Shown: positions 14,761-25,760, counted from the first letter of the stretch. The stretch is DNA of 64,000 nt from Cephalopachus bancanus (GCA_027257055.1 JAPVLO010000275.1:1612001-1676000), one strand, 5' to 3'. The notes: generated by a model from the sequence alone, not told the origin. Made by a program: numbers and translations.

Positions 14761-15065
14761 AGAAGTATTCACCTAATCCAGGGTCACAGAGTTTCTCTCC
14801 TGTTTTCTTCCAGAAGTTTTATAGTTTTAGGTTTTACATTGAGTCCTGTGATCCTGTGATCCATTTTGAGATACTTCTTGTATATAGTGTGGGGCATGGA
14901 CTAAAACTCATTTTTTTGGCATATGCATACCCCTATGTTCCAGCTCCATTTGTTGAGAAGACCATGCTTCTTCCACTGAATTGCCTTTGCATCTCTGTCA
15001 AATATCAGATCCATGTGTGTGTGGATTCTTCAGCTCCATTAATCTGTTTGTCTGTTAATGTTTTG

Positions 15066-15349
15066 TGGGGGAGTCAGGGTCTTACTCTGTCGCCTTGCCT
15101 GGAATGCAGTTCACAGCTCACTGCAGCCTCAACCTCCTGGGCTCAGGTGATCCTTCTGCTTCAGCCTCCCAAGTAGCTGGGACTATAGGCATGCACCACC
15201 GTGCCTGGCTAATTTTTTTAAATTTTGTTGTAGAGACAAGGTCTCACTATGCTGCCCAGACTGGTCTCAAACTCCTGGGCTCAAGCAATCCTCCTACCTC
15301 AGCCTCCTGAAATGCTGGAATTGCAGGTGTGAGCCATCATACCCGGCCT
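15066..15349 (-). mobile_element. Alu
   Basis: Antisense dimeric Alu, from 'gggggagtcagggtcttac' to 'catcatacccggcctg'. No clear poly(T) head, so the tail is degraded. Confidence 0.85.
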
Positions 15350-15586
15350 GTAATACTTGTTTATTGTAGCTTTATGTAAGTCTTGCAGTCAGGCAATGTA
15401 AGCCAGTCCTCCATTGCTCTTTTTCACAGCTGTTTTAGCTCGCCTGTCTTTTGCATTTCTATTTGAGTTATAAAATCAGCTTCTCAGTTTCAACGAAAAA
15501 AGCTTGCTTTTAGCTGACTCTGTAAGCTAACTTGTGAAGAATTGATATCTTAACAGTATGAAATTTTTTGATCAGAGAATATAGTA

Positions 15587-16509
15587 TGCGAGGTCTGACA
15601 ATTAAGTTCGTGAACTCTTCCTGGAAGAAGTGCTACGTGCCTCATTGCTGAGTATCACTGTGGTCACCTTCAGTGTACTCCCCTTGGGAAGCTATGCACC
15701 AATGCCAGCGCCTAGTCCACCTGTCCAAGCAGTTTTGGAACTCTTTTTCTGGAATGGCCCTCAGAGCTGTCATCATATTACTCTTGATGTCCTGAATGTC
15801 ATAAAGATGTTTTCCTTTCATTCTTTCCTTTGTCTTCGGGTAGAGAATAAAAGTCATTGGGGGCCACATCAGGTGAGTAGGGATGGGGTTTCAATACAGT
15901 TATTTTTTACTGGCTAAACGTTCCCTCACAGACAGTGCTGTGTGAGCTGGTGCCTCCTGAAGCAAGAGCTGCTTTGGGACATTTTTTGCACACACCTCTC
16001 TCATGCCAAGATTTTCAGTTAAGATTTTCCTGTTTCTCTGTCGATGTTTATTTGGTCTGCTGGGCTTCTCGCAGCTGACGATTTTGATGCCCAGTTCAAC
16101 AAATGTTTGCCATACTTTCCATCAGTTCTGTTCGTCACCGGCTGTCCTGACCTTTCTTCATCAGTGACACTTTCTCTCCCCTCAGAGAAACATCTTCTTT
16201 ATGGCACTATCCCTGTAAACTTGGACTGACATGTCTTTGATTTCACTTCCACTCTTGCCAAATTTAACAAGAAATTAAATGTTTGTTCGTTGCTTTAATT
16301 CAAACTGACGTTCTCACTATGACAGCTCTGATGGCCATTCCAGAAAAAGAAAGAGTTCCAAAATTGCTTTGACAGGTGGACTAGGCACTCATGTCCGTGC
16401 ATAGCTTCCCAAGGGGAGTCCTTCGAAGGCGACCATAGTGATATTCAGCAATGGTATATGTAGCACTTTTCCTAGGAGGAGTTTGTGAACTTAGTTATAA
16501 GACATTGCA
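15587..16509 (-). mobile_element. Fold-back mariner with ~190-bp inverted ends
   Basis: TA-flanked (15585-15586, 16510-16511). The ends 15587-15773 and 16319-16509 are inverted copies of each other over their whole length, not only over a ~30-bp terminal repeat. The left arm and interior encode, on the - strand, mariner transposase pieces: an N-terminal part ('NLGMREVCAKNVPK' near 15990), then 'APAHTALSVRERLASKK' and the C-terminal 'ERMKGKHLYDIQDI'. The catalytic middle is missing. It differs in sequence from the 12487 family. Confidence 0.85.
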
Positions 16510-16519
16510 TATTTCCATT

Positions 16520-16601
16520 TTTTTTGAGTTGGGGGTCTTACTCTGTCACTCAGGCTAGAGTGCAGTGGCATGGATCATGGCTTACCACAGCCTCAACCAA
16601 C
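16520..16601 (-). mobile_element. Alu left-end fragment
   Basis: Antisense Alu from the T-run to 'accacagcctcaacc', then truncated. An opposite Alu follows at 16668. Confidence 0.75.
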
Positions 16602-16667
16602 CATGATAAAAAATATTTGAAAAAAAATCATAAAAATTAACTACAACAATAAAAAAATACAAATAAA

Positions 16668-16975
16668 AGCTGGACATGATAGCTCATGCCTGTTATCCCA
16701 GCACTTTGGGAGGTGGAGGAGAGAGGATTGCCAGACCCCAGGGGTTCGAGACCAGCCTGGGCAACTTGGCAAGACCTCATCTCGACAATAAATAAATAAA
16801 AATTAGCTGGACATGGTGGCATGTGCCTATGGTTCCAGCTACTTGGAAGGCTGATGCAGAAGGATCACCTGAGCCCAGCAGGTCGAGGCTGAGGTGGCCG
16901 GGAATGTGCCACTGCACTCCAACCTGGGTGACAGAGACTCCGACTCAAAATAAACAAATAAATAAATACAATTTT
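16668..16975 (+). mobile_element. Alu
   Basis: Sense dimeric Alu from 'gctggacatgatagctcatg' to the A-rich tail 'aaataaacaaataaataaat'. Confidence 0.85.
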
Positions 16976-17200
16976 TAAAAAGTAAAAAAAAATACAGTAT
17001 ATCAACTATTTACATATTTTTGTTGTATTAGGTATTGTAAGTAATCTAGAGATGATTTAAAGTGTTTGAGAGGATGGGCATAGGTTACATGCAAATACTA
17101 TGCCATTTTATATCAGAGACTTGAGCATCTTTGGTATCAGCAAGGGTTTTGGAAACAATCCCTTGCAGACACTGAGGGATGACTGTACTCAGTTTTTGTA
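16976..17200 (-). mobile_element. MER2/Tigger-type fragment, antisense
   Basis: Reads as the reverse of the element at 31988-32317, sharing 'taagtaatctagagatgatt' and the end 'cactgagggatgactgta'. The other end is missing, probably broken by the Alu. Confidence 0.7.
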
Positions 17201-17389
17201 TGTCTTAGTATTTATTTCACCTTTGTTTTTGAAAGATATTTTCTGTGGCCAAAGAATTCTGTTGACAGACTTTTCTTTCAATACTTTAAAAATACTAATC
17301 TACTGTCCTCTAGCTAACATGGTTTATAGTGAAAAATTTGCCTTTTTCTCTGCCTTTAAAAAGTTCTGGCTGCTTTTCGCTTTTACTTT

Positions 17390-17491
17390 CTTGTTGTAGA
17401 ATTAAGGTCCCACTATCTGGGCTCAAGTGACTTGCCAGCCTCGGCCTCCCAAAGTGTTGGGATTACAGGCATGAACCACAGCACCTGGCCT
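17390..17491 (-). mobile_element. Alu right-monomer fragment
   Basis: Only the end of an antisense Alu: 'cctcggcctcccaaagtgtt' to 'cagcacctggcct'. Confidence 0.75.
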
Positions 17492-17764
17492 TGGCTGCTT
17501 TTAAAATGCTCCGTTTATTACTAATTGTACAATTATATTTCTTAGGGTGAAGTTTCTATGCTTGAGTTTCATTGAGTTTCTTGGATCTTTAGGTTTATAG
17601 TTTTCATCAAATTTGGAAAATTTTTGCCCATTCTAATATTCTCTCTCCTCTTTCCCTTGGGGACTCTAAATATCTATTAGGCTGCTGAACTGTTTATTTT
17701 TTTTAACACTTCGCTTAGGATAGTTTTTACTGTTACGTCTTCAAATTCAGTAATGTGTAGTGAA

Positions 17765-18260
17765 CAAAACACACAATTCCTCCCTTCATGGAGATGATGT
17801 GTATTCATAACATTTGTCTTATAACAAATGCCATGAAAGAAATAAATGGGAAGGATCCTACTTAAAGATATGACCTCTCTGAAATGAGTTTAAGCTGAGC
17901 ATTGGAAGGTAAGAAGTCAGGCACGTTAAGAACAGGGGAAGGGCAACCCCTTCGGGTCCCCTCCCACTATGGGAGCTTTTCTGTGCTCTCAATAAATCTT
18001 GCTTCTTCCTCCCCCTGCCAAAAAAAAAACCAAACAAACAAGAAAAAGAACGGGAAAATGTCATAGATAGACCGAACAGCAAGTAGCAAGCGTGAGGACC
18101 CTTGGGTAGGGAAGAGACTGGTCTCTTCCGGGACTGAAAGAGGGGGGCTTTGGAATGCTTGGTGGGGGCTGGGTCCTACAATTCTGTAGGTCATGGCAAG
18201 AAGTTTAGATTTAATTCCAAATGTAACAAAGTGATTGGAGGGTTTTTAAGCAAGGGAGAA
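17765..18260 (+). mobile_element. L2 LINE remnant, interrupted
   Basis: Old L2-like sequence: 'gtgaacaaaacacacaattc', then after the insertion at 17941-18045, 'gtaggtcatggcaagaagtt' and 'gattggagggtttttaagca'. The two halves read on across the insertion. Confidence 0.6.
17941..18045 (+). mobile_element. Retroposed LTR-3'-end-like unit, copy 1
   Basis: About 79 bp of body ('gggcaaccccttcgggtccc' to 'ctcaataaatcttgcttctt') ending in an A-rich tail. It is flanked by a 13-bp imperfect duplication (17928-17940 'aagaacaggggaa'; 18046-18058 'aagaacgggaaaa'). AATAAA just before the tail and the GC-rich start resemble the R region of a mammalian endogenous retroviral LTR. It seems to have been inserted by L1-type retroposition into an L2. 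A second copy is at 39665-39762. Confidence 0.65.
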
Positions 18261-18388
18261 AGAAACCAGTGCACACCTTAAAACAATTTTCAATTGCTAT
18301 ACTAAGAATCAGTTTACGAATTAGCTGTGAAGAACTGTCTAGCTTCTACAGAATAGAAACATTTCTCAAGGAATTTCTTAGCCATATA

Positions 18389-18782
18389 CAGATGATCCTT
18401 GGCTTATGATGGGGTTATGTCCTAATAAACCCATCGTAAATTGAAAATATTCTAAGTTGAAAATGCATTAAGCACACCTTACCTAGCAAGCCTCATAGCT
18501 TAGCCTTCCCGATCTTAAATGTGCTCACAACACTTACATTAGCCTAGTTGGGCAAAGTCATTGGCAATACAGTCCACTGTAGAGTACGGTGGTTGACCCT
18601 CGAGGTCAAGCGGCTGACTCGGAGCTGCAGCTCCCTCCTTTGCCCCGCATTGAAAGCATTGTACTAGGAAAAGATCAAAATTCAAGTTCCAAGTGTGGTT
18701 TCTACTGAATGTGTATCACTTTTACACCATCATAAAGTTGAAAGCTCCTAAGTTGAATCCTCAGTAAGTTAAGGACCATCTG
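18389..18782. mobile_element. Tigger-type non-autonomous transposon
   Basis: Inverted ends 'cagatgatccttggcttatg' and, reversed, 'cagatggtccttaactta'. The interior has 'ttaagcacaccttacctag' and 'cttacattagcctagttggg', known from Tigger-class elements. Same family as 33062-33283. It ends about 140 bp before the last FAN1 coding exon. Confidence 0.75.
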
Positions 18783-18923
18783 TGCATATATTTGCTATAT
18801 ATATACAAATGCAGTGGGAGAGTAGAAAAGCCATTTAAATAGTGGTTGGTGAAAACTACCATAACTTATTTGGATGACGATTCAGTTTCAGTAGATACTA
18901 ACTTCTTAAAATGTATCTTCCAG

Positions 18924-19061
18924 ATGGTGGAAGTTAAAGGCCCCAATGACCGTCTTTCACATAAGCAAATGCTCTGGCTGGCTGAACTGCAGAAGCTGGG
19001 GGCTGAAGTTGAAGTCTGCCACGTGGTTACAGTTGGAGCTAAGAGCAAAAGCCTTAGCTAA
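18924..19061 (+). CDS. FAN1: FAN1 last coding exon (residues 973-1017), catalytic E975-x-K977
   Basis: The acceptor is tatcttccag. There are 45 codons and a TAA stop at 19059-19061. The exon opens with '[15 protein letters not shown]', the diagnostic E-x-K half of the VRR-NUC active site (E975, K977), followed by an Arg and a Lys (R982, K986) near the active site. It ends in 'GAKSKSLS', matching the usual FAN1 C-terminus. The intron before it is 5.3 kb, mostly Alu and mariner sequence. Confidence 0.95.
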   Translation: MVEVKGPNDRLSHKQMLWLAELQKLGAEVEVCHVVTVGAKSKSLS

Positions 19062-19130
19062 AACCTGCCGACTGGGGGTATGTGGTCCTGTGTTGATTTA
19101 AGATTTTCAAAAACGTAAAGAATTATCATA

Positions 19131-19329
19131 CAGAAGGTGCCAAAAAAATGTGTACACATCTTAAGAAAGGAAAAAACTATGAAAATTGTAATACTCAGTA
19201 AGATGAATACAAGTCAAGTCTGACTTCTGCAACTACAAGAGGTGTTCAAAATGGTTACCATCAGCATCCAGACTTCCGACAATGGTGAACATCTCTTAAA
19301 ATGTGTATACATTTTTCTGGCATCCCCAG
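19131..19329. mobile_element. 199-bp MITE (Tc1/mariner-like) in FAN1 3' UTR
   Basis: Imperfect terminal inverted repeats of about 35 bp share the core 'tgccaaaaaaatgt' / 'tgccagaaaaatgt', followed by 'tacacat..taag'. The element is flanked by TA at 19129-19130 and 19330-19331, the target duplication of the Tc1/mariner superfamily. It has no coding capacity. The interior is AT-rich. The family name was not recognised. Confidence 0.7.
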
Positions 19330-20289
19330 TATTTTATTTCATTTTGATTGTTACTGTCCATTATAAACCTGATAATTTAGTGACTCATCATTATACAGTG
19401 TCTGTATATCAGAACTTAGTATTTGCCTGAATATACTCATTTTTCCACATAGCAAGTAGTAAACTTTTCAAAGTCAAAACCTTGGTGGTCATTTTTGGAG
19501 TTGGATGCATCTGTTATTAGATATGCAAAAAAGCTGGAAAAAACAAACACAAGTGATGATTCACATCTTTAGATCTTTCACAAAAGTAGCATAAATAAAG
19601 TGGCCTTCTAATAAGTATATTGGAAACGGAGTTTCTTGAACTAGATTTTTTCTTTACTGCTTTATACATTTAGCCATTATACTTTGTTTTATGATTATCT
19701 AAGAAGGGCAGAAACAATTTTAATTCCAGTTTCTTTAGGAACCAAAACAAATTCTTACAAAGTTGTTCTAACTTGTGACATCTATAAATGCTTGTTCTTA
19801 ACCAGCTGGGCCTGGGCCATCAAGGAATGGAAAGTCTTTATCAGAGGCAGCTGTCCCTTCTTGCTCTTCCAAGAAGCATCCCTCAACTAGACCAAGGTAT
19901 TCTGACAGTATAATCACAACAGGGCTAGTCATCATCACCTATGGGGTTCACGCCGGGGGTTCAGCCACACGTTAGGCCTGGAGTCTGGGACTAGGATCCC
20001 AGTCTTTCATCACCCAATTCTGAGACCCCAAGGAATTATTACTCCCTATTTTCTCTTTACTGAATAGAAGGACTCGTTGGGGCGTGGTCCATTAATACTC
20101 ACATGACCTTAATGGTAGCCGATTCTGAATTGATGTTAAAAATGTTACTGATCACGACCTGATTTAAGCAAAAAAGTTTCATGGATGACACAGAAGTGTA
20201 GGTGGGAGAAGATGCCTTCACATTGTCTAGCACCGTGATCATGCAGACGCTTTCATACTGACAACTACAGCAGACAGTGCTGTGGAAAT

Positions 20290-20295
20290 TTTATT
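20290..20295 (-). terminator. MTMR10: Candidate MTMR10 poly(A) signal
   Basis: AATAAA on the - strand, about 2.5 kb after the MTMR10 stop, with a TG-rich stretch just downstream on that strand. If it is used, the MTMR10 transcript ends near 20270, inside the longer FAN1 3' UTR. Confidence 0.4.
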
Positions 20296-20513
20296 TAGCA
20301 ATCAAAATTGCCTTCACATTCATTCCTGTTGACAAGATCCCACTGTCTTCCTGCTCATTCCATATGAACTTATCAGTTTTAGGCACAGAGGTTTTAGTTT
20401 TCTCTCAAAATCAAGTTTCAACTACTTGAGGTTACTGCTACAGCCAACAGACTTTGTTGAATGATGTGAACAGTTTTCACCTTTTGTTAGTACAAATTAA
20501 TACCCCATCCTTA

Positions 20514-20519
20514 AATAAA
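20514..20519 (+). terminator. FAN1: Candidate FAN1 poly(A) signal
   Basis: AATAAA lies about 1.45 kb after the FAN1 stop, with a T/G-rich downstream element (near 20528-20545). An upstream alternative AATAAA is at 19594-19599. Which one is used cannot be decided from sequence alone. Confidence 0.45.
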
Positions 20520-22828
20520 GTTAGACATTTTGGGTTTTAAAATTGGTTTCCATCATCATAAAATAACAATAAGACACTGTACATCTTCATGTTCACTACT
20601 AGAAATGTTGTCCAGCCCCGCCTAGCACTCACAGGCATTCTGTCGGTGCAGGCTGCAGCCGAGCACTGAGTTCTGTGGTGCACTCCCTGTAGCCCACACC
20701 ACTGCTGTCGCCACAGTGTCCTACCACAGAGTGCCAGGCAGCTTTCCAATGGCCTAATCTAGGCTGTTGTAGTTGTTTTTCATATTGTGCACAATAGACT
20801 GTGGCACAATAATCATGATATAACAACTGTCCAGCAAAAATAAAAACTGTCTTTTACTTCATTTGATCATACAAAAATATGCATTTTCTATTTTAAAACA
20901 TTATTAATAGTACCTAATCTTTTTTAAACTTGTGAATTAACAAAAAACTTTACTATAGGAGTTGAAATAAATGTATGAGGGAAGAAAATTATAGAGCAGA
21001 AAATGCATAATCCAAAAACTAAATTTAGAACAATTTATAATAGAAAAGCAGCTTAATGAAAAAGGGAGAATTATTATAACACTTTCAATGGCAGGATGTG
21101 CTGTGGTGTTGTAAGGGAATTTCCAATCAAGGACATGAAATGTTTCATGATAATTCTATTTGTATAAACTGAAAATAGCCCTTATTTTTTAGGTAACAAG
21201 TTGGCAAAAACATTGGTTTTATCCACAAGATGAATTTCTTAAGACATTTTATCAGAACTTGTGTCCTGTTGTATCTAGAGAAATTACCAAACCATTTTAA
21301 AAAGGCAAATAATTTTAAAAAACAACTATTCAGTACCTATAAAGGTAAAATACACTACACTGAAAAACCTGTTTTAGAAAAGGAAATAAGCTAACACTTT
21401 ACTGTAAAAAATTTCAAAATCTTAAGATGGCAATTTAAGAAACTCGAGTTTAGCAGTCAAATTTGAAAGCATCCATGTTTTAAACAGAGAATGGGATGTG
21501 TGCATGGGAGTGGGGGTTGCTAATTGTCACTGCTCGAAGAAGCCTCAGCTTTGATCCCTACCTACAGTGCTGGCCAGGCTCTTGTCACACAGTTTGGAAA
21601 CGAGGTTTCAGACCAAGGAAATCTGGCACCTGCTTCTCAGTCTCTTCTTAACATTGGTGTCCAGAGTGGGAGGCCACCTCTTGCTGTTTATTAAAATGGC
21701 AGTGTTTTGAGAGATGTCCATGTCTGACCCTTGTTCTCGATTTCTAAGCATTAAGAACTTGGAGAGAAGAGGAACATCTGTTGCAGGTGCCGAACTCTTG
21801 ATCTCATTTGTTATTTCCAAAGGGAAGTGCCAGCAATAGTTGGCCACACTGGAAACACTGACGGCAAAGCCCAGAACATCTCCCAGCAGGCTCTCTGTTA
21901 GGAGAGTGGATTTTGGTGTAAATGGCACTCTCCTGTCTCCAGTACCGACCTGCCAGAGGAATCTGCACCCACGGGCCCCTGTGTCCTCAGTGGCTTTCCG
22001 AGGAAGAGGACTTAGGACTCTTGTCTGTTGGATTCCTGGCTGTGGAGCTTAGTATGAAAAACCTATTTCCAATATGCAATGGGATTTTTAACACCCTTAA
22101 TTTAAAAAGTGAAATTATATTTTCCTCTGTAATATTCATACCTTAATATTAATGTCAAAGGCACTTCTAAGTTTAGTTATATTACCTACAGCAAATGGTT
22201 TAAAGTTAACAGTGCATATCATTTTAAACTTAGTCCTATGAAGTTAAAAGCAAACTTATGATTTTAAAACACAGTGATTGAAGGCCCCAAAAAGGTGATC
22301 TAAAATAATAAATTCTGGCCTCAGAACACTGAACCTTCAACAGGAGAGTTCAATTAGAAATGATACCATGACCAGAAAAATGCCTGAATACCTACTAAAT
22401 CCTGCTGGGATTTTATCAGATGTTTCTGAAAATATAATATACTAAACACTACTTTAACTTTCCTGTTGTCTCTTTCGTTGGGTTGCTAATCTGACTATCA
22501 AATAACCTTCAGTAGATCCGAAAAACGGATGCAGACAAAACCTGGTTAGCTTGATCACAGTTATAAGAGTGGGGGAATGTCTGCCCACAAACCATCTAAA
22601 AATGAGTCAGACCTATAATGACAGAAGAGGACATATGCAAAAAATACATCTCTCTTTTAAAATAACAGTGAAGGAAGCATGATTTGACATGTTTTTAAAT
22701 ATTAGTGCAAATGTCAACTATTATTCTTACATATAAAGTTACTAGAGCATCAAATGCCTCAGTTAGCAATTTTGATTCAGAGGAAAAAATTTAGAGCTTC
22801 CCTTAAAAAGTTCAGAAGATACTAGATG

Positions 22829-23425
22829 TTAGTCTTCATTTGCTAATGTCTCAGTAGATAACCATATTTTGGCCCCACTTAAAAATTTGCTTAATGGCGT
22901 TCCTAAAATGCTTCGTCTGCACAGATTCCCTACAGGAGAAAACGGAAATGAGGAGGAGAGGAACTCCGGCGTCCCCGAGGAGTCATGTGGGCCACTGGCC
23001 CTGAAGTACATCTTGCTCTGGTCCAGCTCCACGTAGCAAGCTTCCAGAGGGCCACTCCACTGCTGCCGCAGCATCCTGCTGAGCATGTCAACCTCATCGG
23101 CCAGGAGGGAGAGCTTGTGGAAAGCAGTGATGGAGCCGCCCAGGTGGATCTGCGCCTCGGGAACCCAGCGGAAGTAGCACAGTTTCCAGAGCTTTATGTG
23201 TGTTCCAGAGAGCTGTGGCAGGATGACACCGTGCAGGTCGGCTGGCTTGGAAAACCATTCTCTGAAGTAGTGCTCCATGTCACTGTCCGGGCTGTCAGTT
23301 TGCTGAAGAGGGTCTGGCTTTAGTTTTAATATTAACGAATTTCTCCTTGGAAGTAGCTCTTGGTCACTGATGACACCATTCTTTAAGGAAGAGGGCATTC
23401 CTCTTAGTGTGGAGCTGTAGCTTTT
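22829..23425 (-). CDS. MTMR10: MTMR10 last coding exon (C-terminal ~198 residues)
   Basis: The acceptor on the - strand is tctgtccag before 23425. The frame starts 'KSYSSTLRGMPSSLKNG' and ends '...STETLANED' with a stop at 22829-22831. The ATG at 23396-23398 is internal, not a start. The exon encodes the region after the phosphatase-like domain, with a conserved block around 'YFREWFSKPADLHGVILP' and 'SGTHIKLWKLCYFRWVPE'. Relative to my recollection of human MTMR10, about two residues are missing near 'ASGPHDSSGTPE'. Confidence 0.93.
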   Translation of the reverse strand, partial: KSYSSTLRGMPSSLKNGVISDQELLPRRNSLILKLKPDPLQQTDSPDSDMEHYFREWFSKPADLHGVILPQLSGTHIKLWKLCYFRWVPEAQIHLGGSITAFHKLSLLADEVDMLSRMLRQQWSGPLEACYVELDQSKMYFRASGPHDSSGTPEFLSSSFPFSPVGNLCRRSILGTPLSKFLSGAKIWLSTETLANED

Positions 23426-23968
23426 CTGGACAGAAGAGAGATTTCAGCATTACTTTTCTGGGGCTTCCCTTTTTAGAAAGACTACAAAAGTGCAATGGCA
23501 GATGTAAACTCAGCATCATGAAAACAGATGGAATTTCAGCCTCAAAGAACATTTCCATCCCTTCCCTTATAGTAGTTGTTCTAATCCTCCCCTGGACTTA
23601 AATTTATTTAGGTGTTAACTCTACGTAGGCTTTTACGATCAGCCCGAATGGCAGAAGGGACGTGAGAACATCATACATCCTATCCATTAATTTGCTTATG
23701 TGTAAATTTCTAAGATTTCTGGGTTAGAAAAAACCCTGTACCTGGCTAATTCTAGGAAGAAAAATGTAACTACTAAAATAGTATCCTGGCAAGAAGAATG
23801 TTTTAATTAAAAATAAAAGAATGAGCAGACTGGATAGATTTCAGGAGACAGGGCTCCCAGGCTCAGAGCCACAACCTGCCAGCTCTCAGGTGCTGATCAG
23901 GGCTTTGTGGGCCTCAGACACTAGGAAGAAAAATTAGGATGCAATCATTTCAGTTAAAAAGGGAATGA
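23426..23968 (-). other. MTMR10: MTMR10 intron, no recognisable element
   Basis: No gene or named repeat between the last exon and the Alu at 23969. Confidence 0.4.
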
Positions 23969-24256
23969 ACAGCTGGGCTCGGTGGCTTAGCCTGTAATAC
24001 TGTGCCTTTGGGAGGCTGAGGTGAGTGGATTGCCTGAGCCTGCGGGTTCGAGACCCACCTGGGCAGCGAGACCTCATCTCTACAATAAATCAAAAAAATC
24101 AGCCGGGCGTGGTAGCGCATGCCTGTAATTCCAGCTACTCGGAAGGCTGAGGCAGAAGGATCGCTGGAGCCCAGCAGGTCGAGGCTGCGGTGGCCGGGAG
24201 TGGCCACTGCACTCCAGTCTGGGCGACAGAGTGAGACTCCAACTCAAAAAAAAAGG
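23969..24256 (+). mobile_element. Alu (young type)
   Basis: Sense Alu, 'agctgggctcggtggcttag' to an A9 tail. About 140 bp from the MTMR10 exon at 24395, in antisense to the gene. Confidence 0.9.
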
Positions 24257-24394
24257 GAACCAACAAGCCCCCAGAAGCCTACATTAGCAGTGTGACTGTG
24301 GGAAGTGACTTTACTTTTAATGCTCTGTGTCCTGAAAGAAGGATGTGTTTGGTCTTTATGTGTAAGCCAACAGGTTTTGCTAGTTGGAATTTAC

Positions 24395-24577
24395 CTTTGT
24401 CCGTTTAAAAGACCTCACATTGCCATTCTGGACACAAGGTGTGCTCTTTCCGATGTAGAAGGGGTTATGAAAAAGGGTGCGGTCCTTTGCTGTAAACTGG
24501 AGAGACCAGTCCCAAACAGAGGGGAATTTTAAGCCCTTCTCATCACCCAATTGGATATTTTTGCTTATAGCAAATTC
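24395..24577 (-). CDS. MTMR10: MTMR10 coding exon (61 codons, 'EFAISKNIQLGDE')
   Basis: The acceptor is attttgcag before 24577 and the donor gtaaat after 24395 (- strand). There are 61 codons in phase 0. The segment 'FPSVWDWSLQFTAKDRTLF' is the end of the myotubularin phosphatase-like fold, where family members carry the conserved 'SLWSY'-type block. It joins 27344-27514 upstream. Confidence 0.93.
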
Positions 24578-25455
24578 CTGCAAAATAAAATATTTGAACA
24601 TTTGTGAAAAGATGCAAAACCAAGGATGTTTTCATGAGTTCCTGCTTTCTGGATGAGCCATTCATCACTACTCAGGGTAAATGTTCTGAACCAGTGCACT
24701 CAGAGCCCCCTAGAGTGGTGCTTCCACCTCACGAGAGGAGAGACACTCCTGGCCTTGAGCTCAGAGAAGCACTCCATGCTGCACATGAACAGGAGCTGCC
24801 TGTGTGCTCTCTGCCTTAGGACTGCGAGGAAGCCGCATCCTCTGGGCAAGGAGAACGTCAGTAAGAGAAACTGAATTTCACGAACGTGATCCTGTAAAGA
24901 CTTAAGGAAGGAAGCAGCTTCCCCATGATGCCAGCCTGTGGCTAAGAGAACAGGAGTCCAAGTACTGTGGCTGGGTGTCCTCTTTCACAGAAGCCCACCT
25001 CAGGCCCCCACTCTCACCACATCAAGTGAAGGAAGGCAACACAAGGCTCCAGCCACCTCACTGTAGAGGAGGACACAGAGCTCCTCTGGAAGGCAGGCAG
25101 ACCACCTCTACACAGCCGCACTTGGCAACACGGAGAAAGGACACTCAGCTGAGTGACAACAGGAGGCTACCACCACAGTTTATACAGAATAGTTATCCAA
25201 ACAGGAAACAGTTCTAAATAGAGTCCCTGGATGGTGGGAAATGATCGACTCTTTGTTCTATACCTTTCAGTATTCTCTACAAAAACAAAACAAACACAAC
25301 CAAGAATTTATTTGGAAATTAGAAAAAAGGCAAAAGATGTTATTAGGAAAAAAGTATAACAGTCAGGAGGCCATCCCCACACCACAGCCAGGTGTTATTC
25401 CCTGCCACAATGGTGGTCTGGAAGCATCACAAAATGGATATGTGACAACACAGGG
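24578..25455 (-). other. MTMR10: MTMR10 intron, no recognisable element
   Basis: Mixed sequence with no identifiable repeat or gene. Confidence 0.4.
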
Positions 25456-25459
25456 CTTT

Positions 25460-25760
25460 TTTTTTTTTCTTTGGAGTTGGAGTTTCATCCAGGCTGTCGT
25501 GCAGTGGCATACTCATGGTTACTACAGCCTCAACCTGTTGGGTTCAGGGAATCCTTCTGCTTTAGCCTTCCAAGTAGCTGGCACCACAGGCAGGCACCAC
25601 AGGCATGTACCACCACACCCAGCTATCTTTTTGATTTATTGTAGAAACGAAGTTTCACCATATTGCCCAGGCTGGTCTTGAACCCATGGGCTCAGGCAAT
25701 CCTCTCGCCTTCGCCTCCCAGAGTGCTAGGATTACAGGCATGAGCCACCACACCTGGCAT
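25460..25760 (-). mobile_element. Alu with short internal repeat
   Basis: Antisense Alu from the T-run at 25460. An 'aggcaccacaggca' stretch is repeated near 25585-25610. Confidence 0.87.

Larger units (their letters stand above)
19062..20540 (+). other. FAN1: FAN1 3' UTR (approximate end)
   Basis: This non-coding stretch follows the FAN1 stop. Candidate poly(A) signals are AATAAA at 19594-19599 and at 20514-20519. The second is followed by a T/G-rich tract and would give a 3' UTR of about 1.5 kb. A 199-bp MITE (19131-19329) begins only 70 bp after the stop. The end is inferred and was not observed in a transcript. Confidence 0.55.
20270..22828 (-). other. MTMR10: MTMR10 3' UTR (approximate end)
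   Basis: This non-coding stretch of about 2.5 kb follows the MTMR10 stop on the - strand and ends at the AATAAA at 20290-20295. It is AT-rich and contains no Alu or L1 that I can recognise, unusual for this window, which fits purifying selection on an mRNA tail. Open frames inside it (around 21608-22052) have no recognisable similarity and are taken as chance. Confidence 0.55.
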
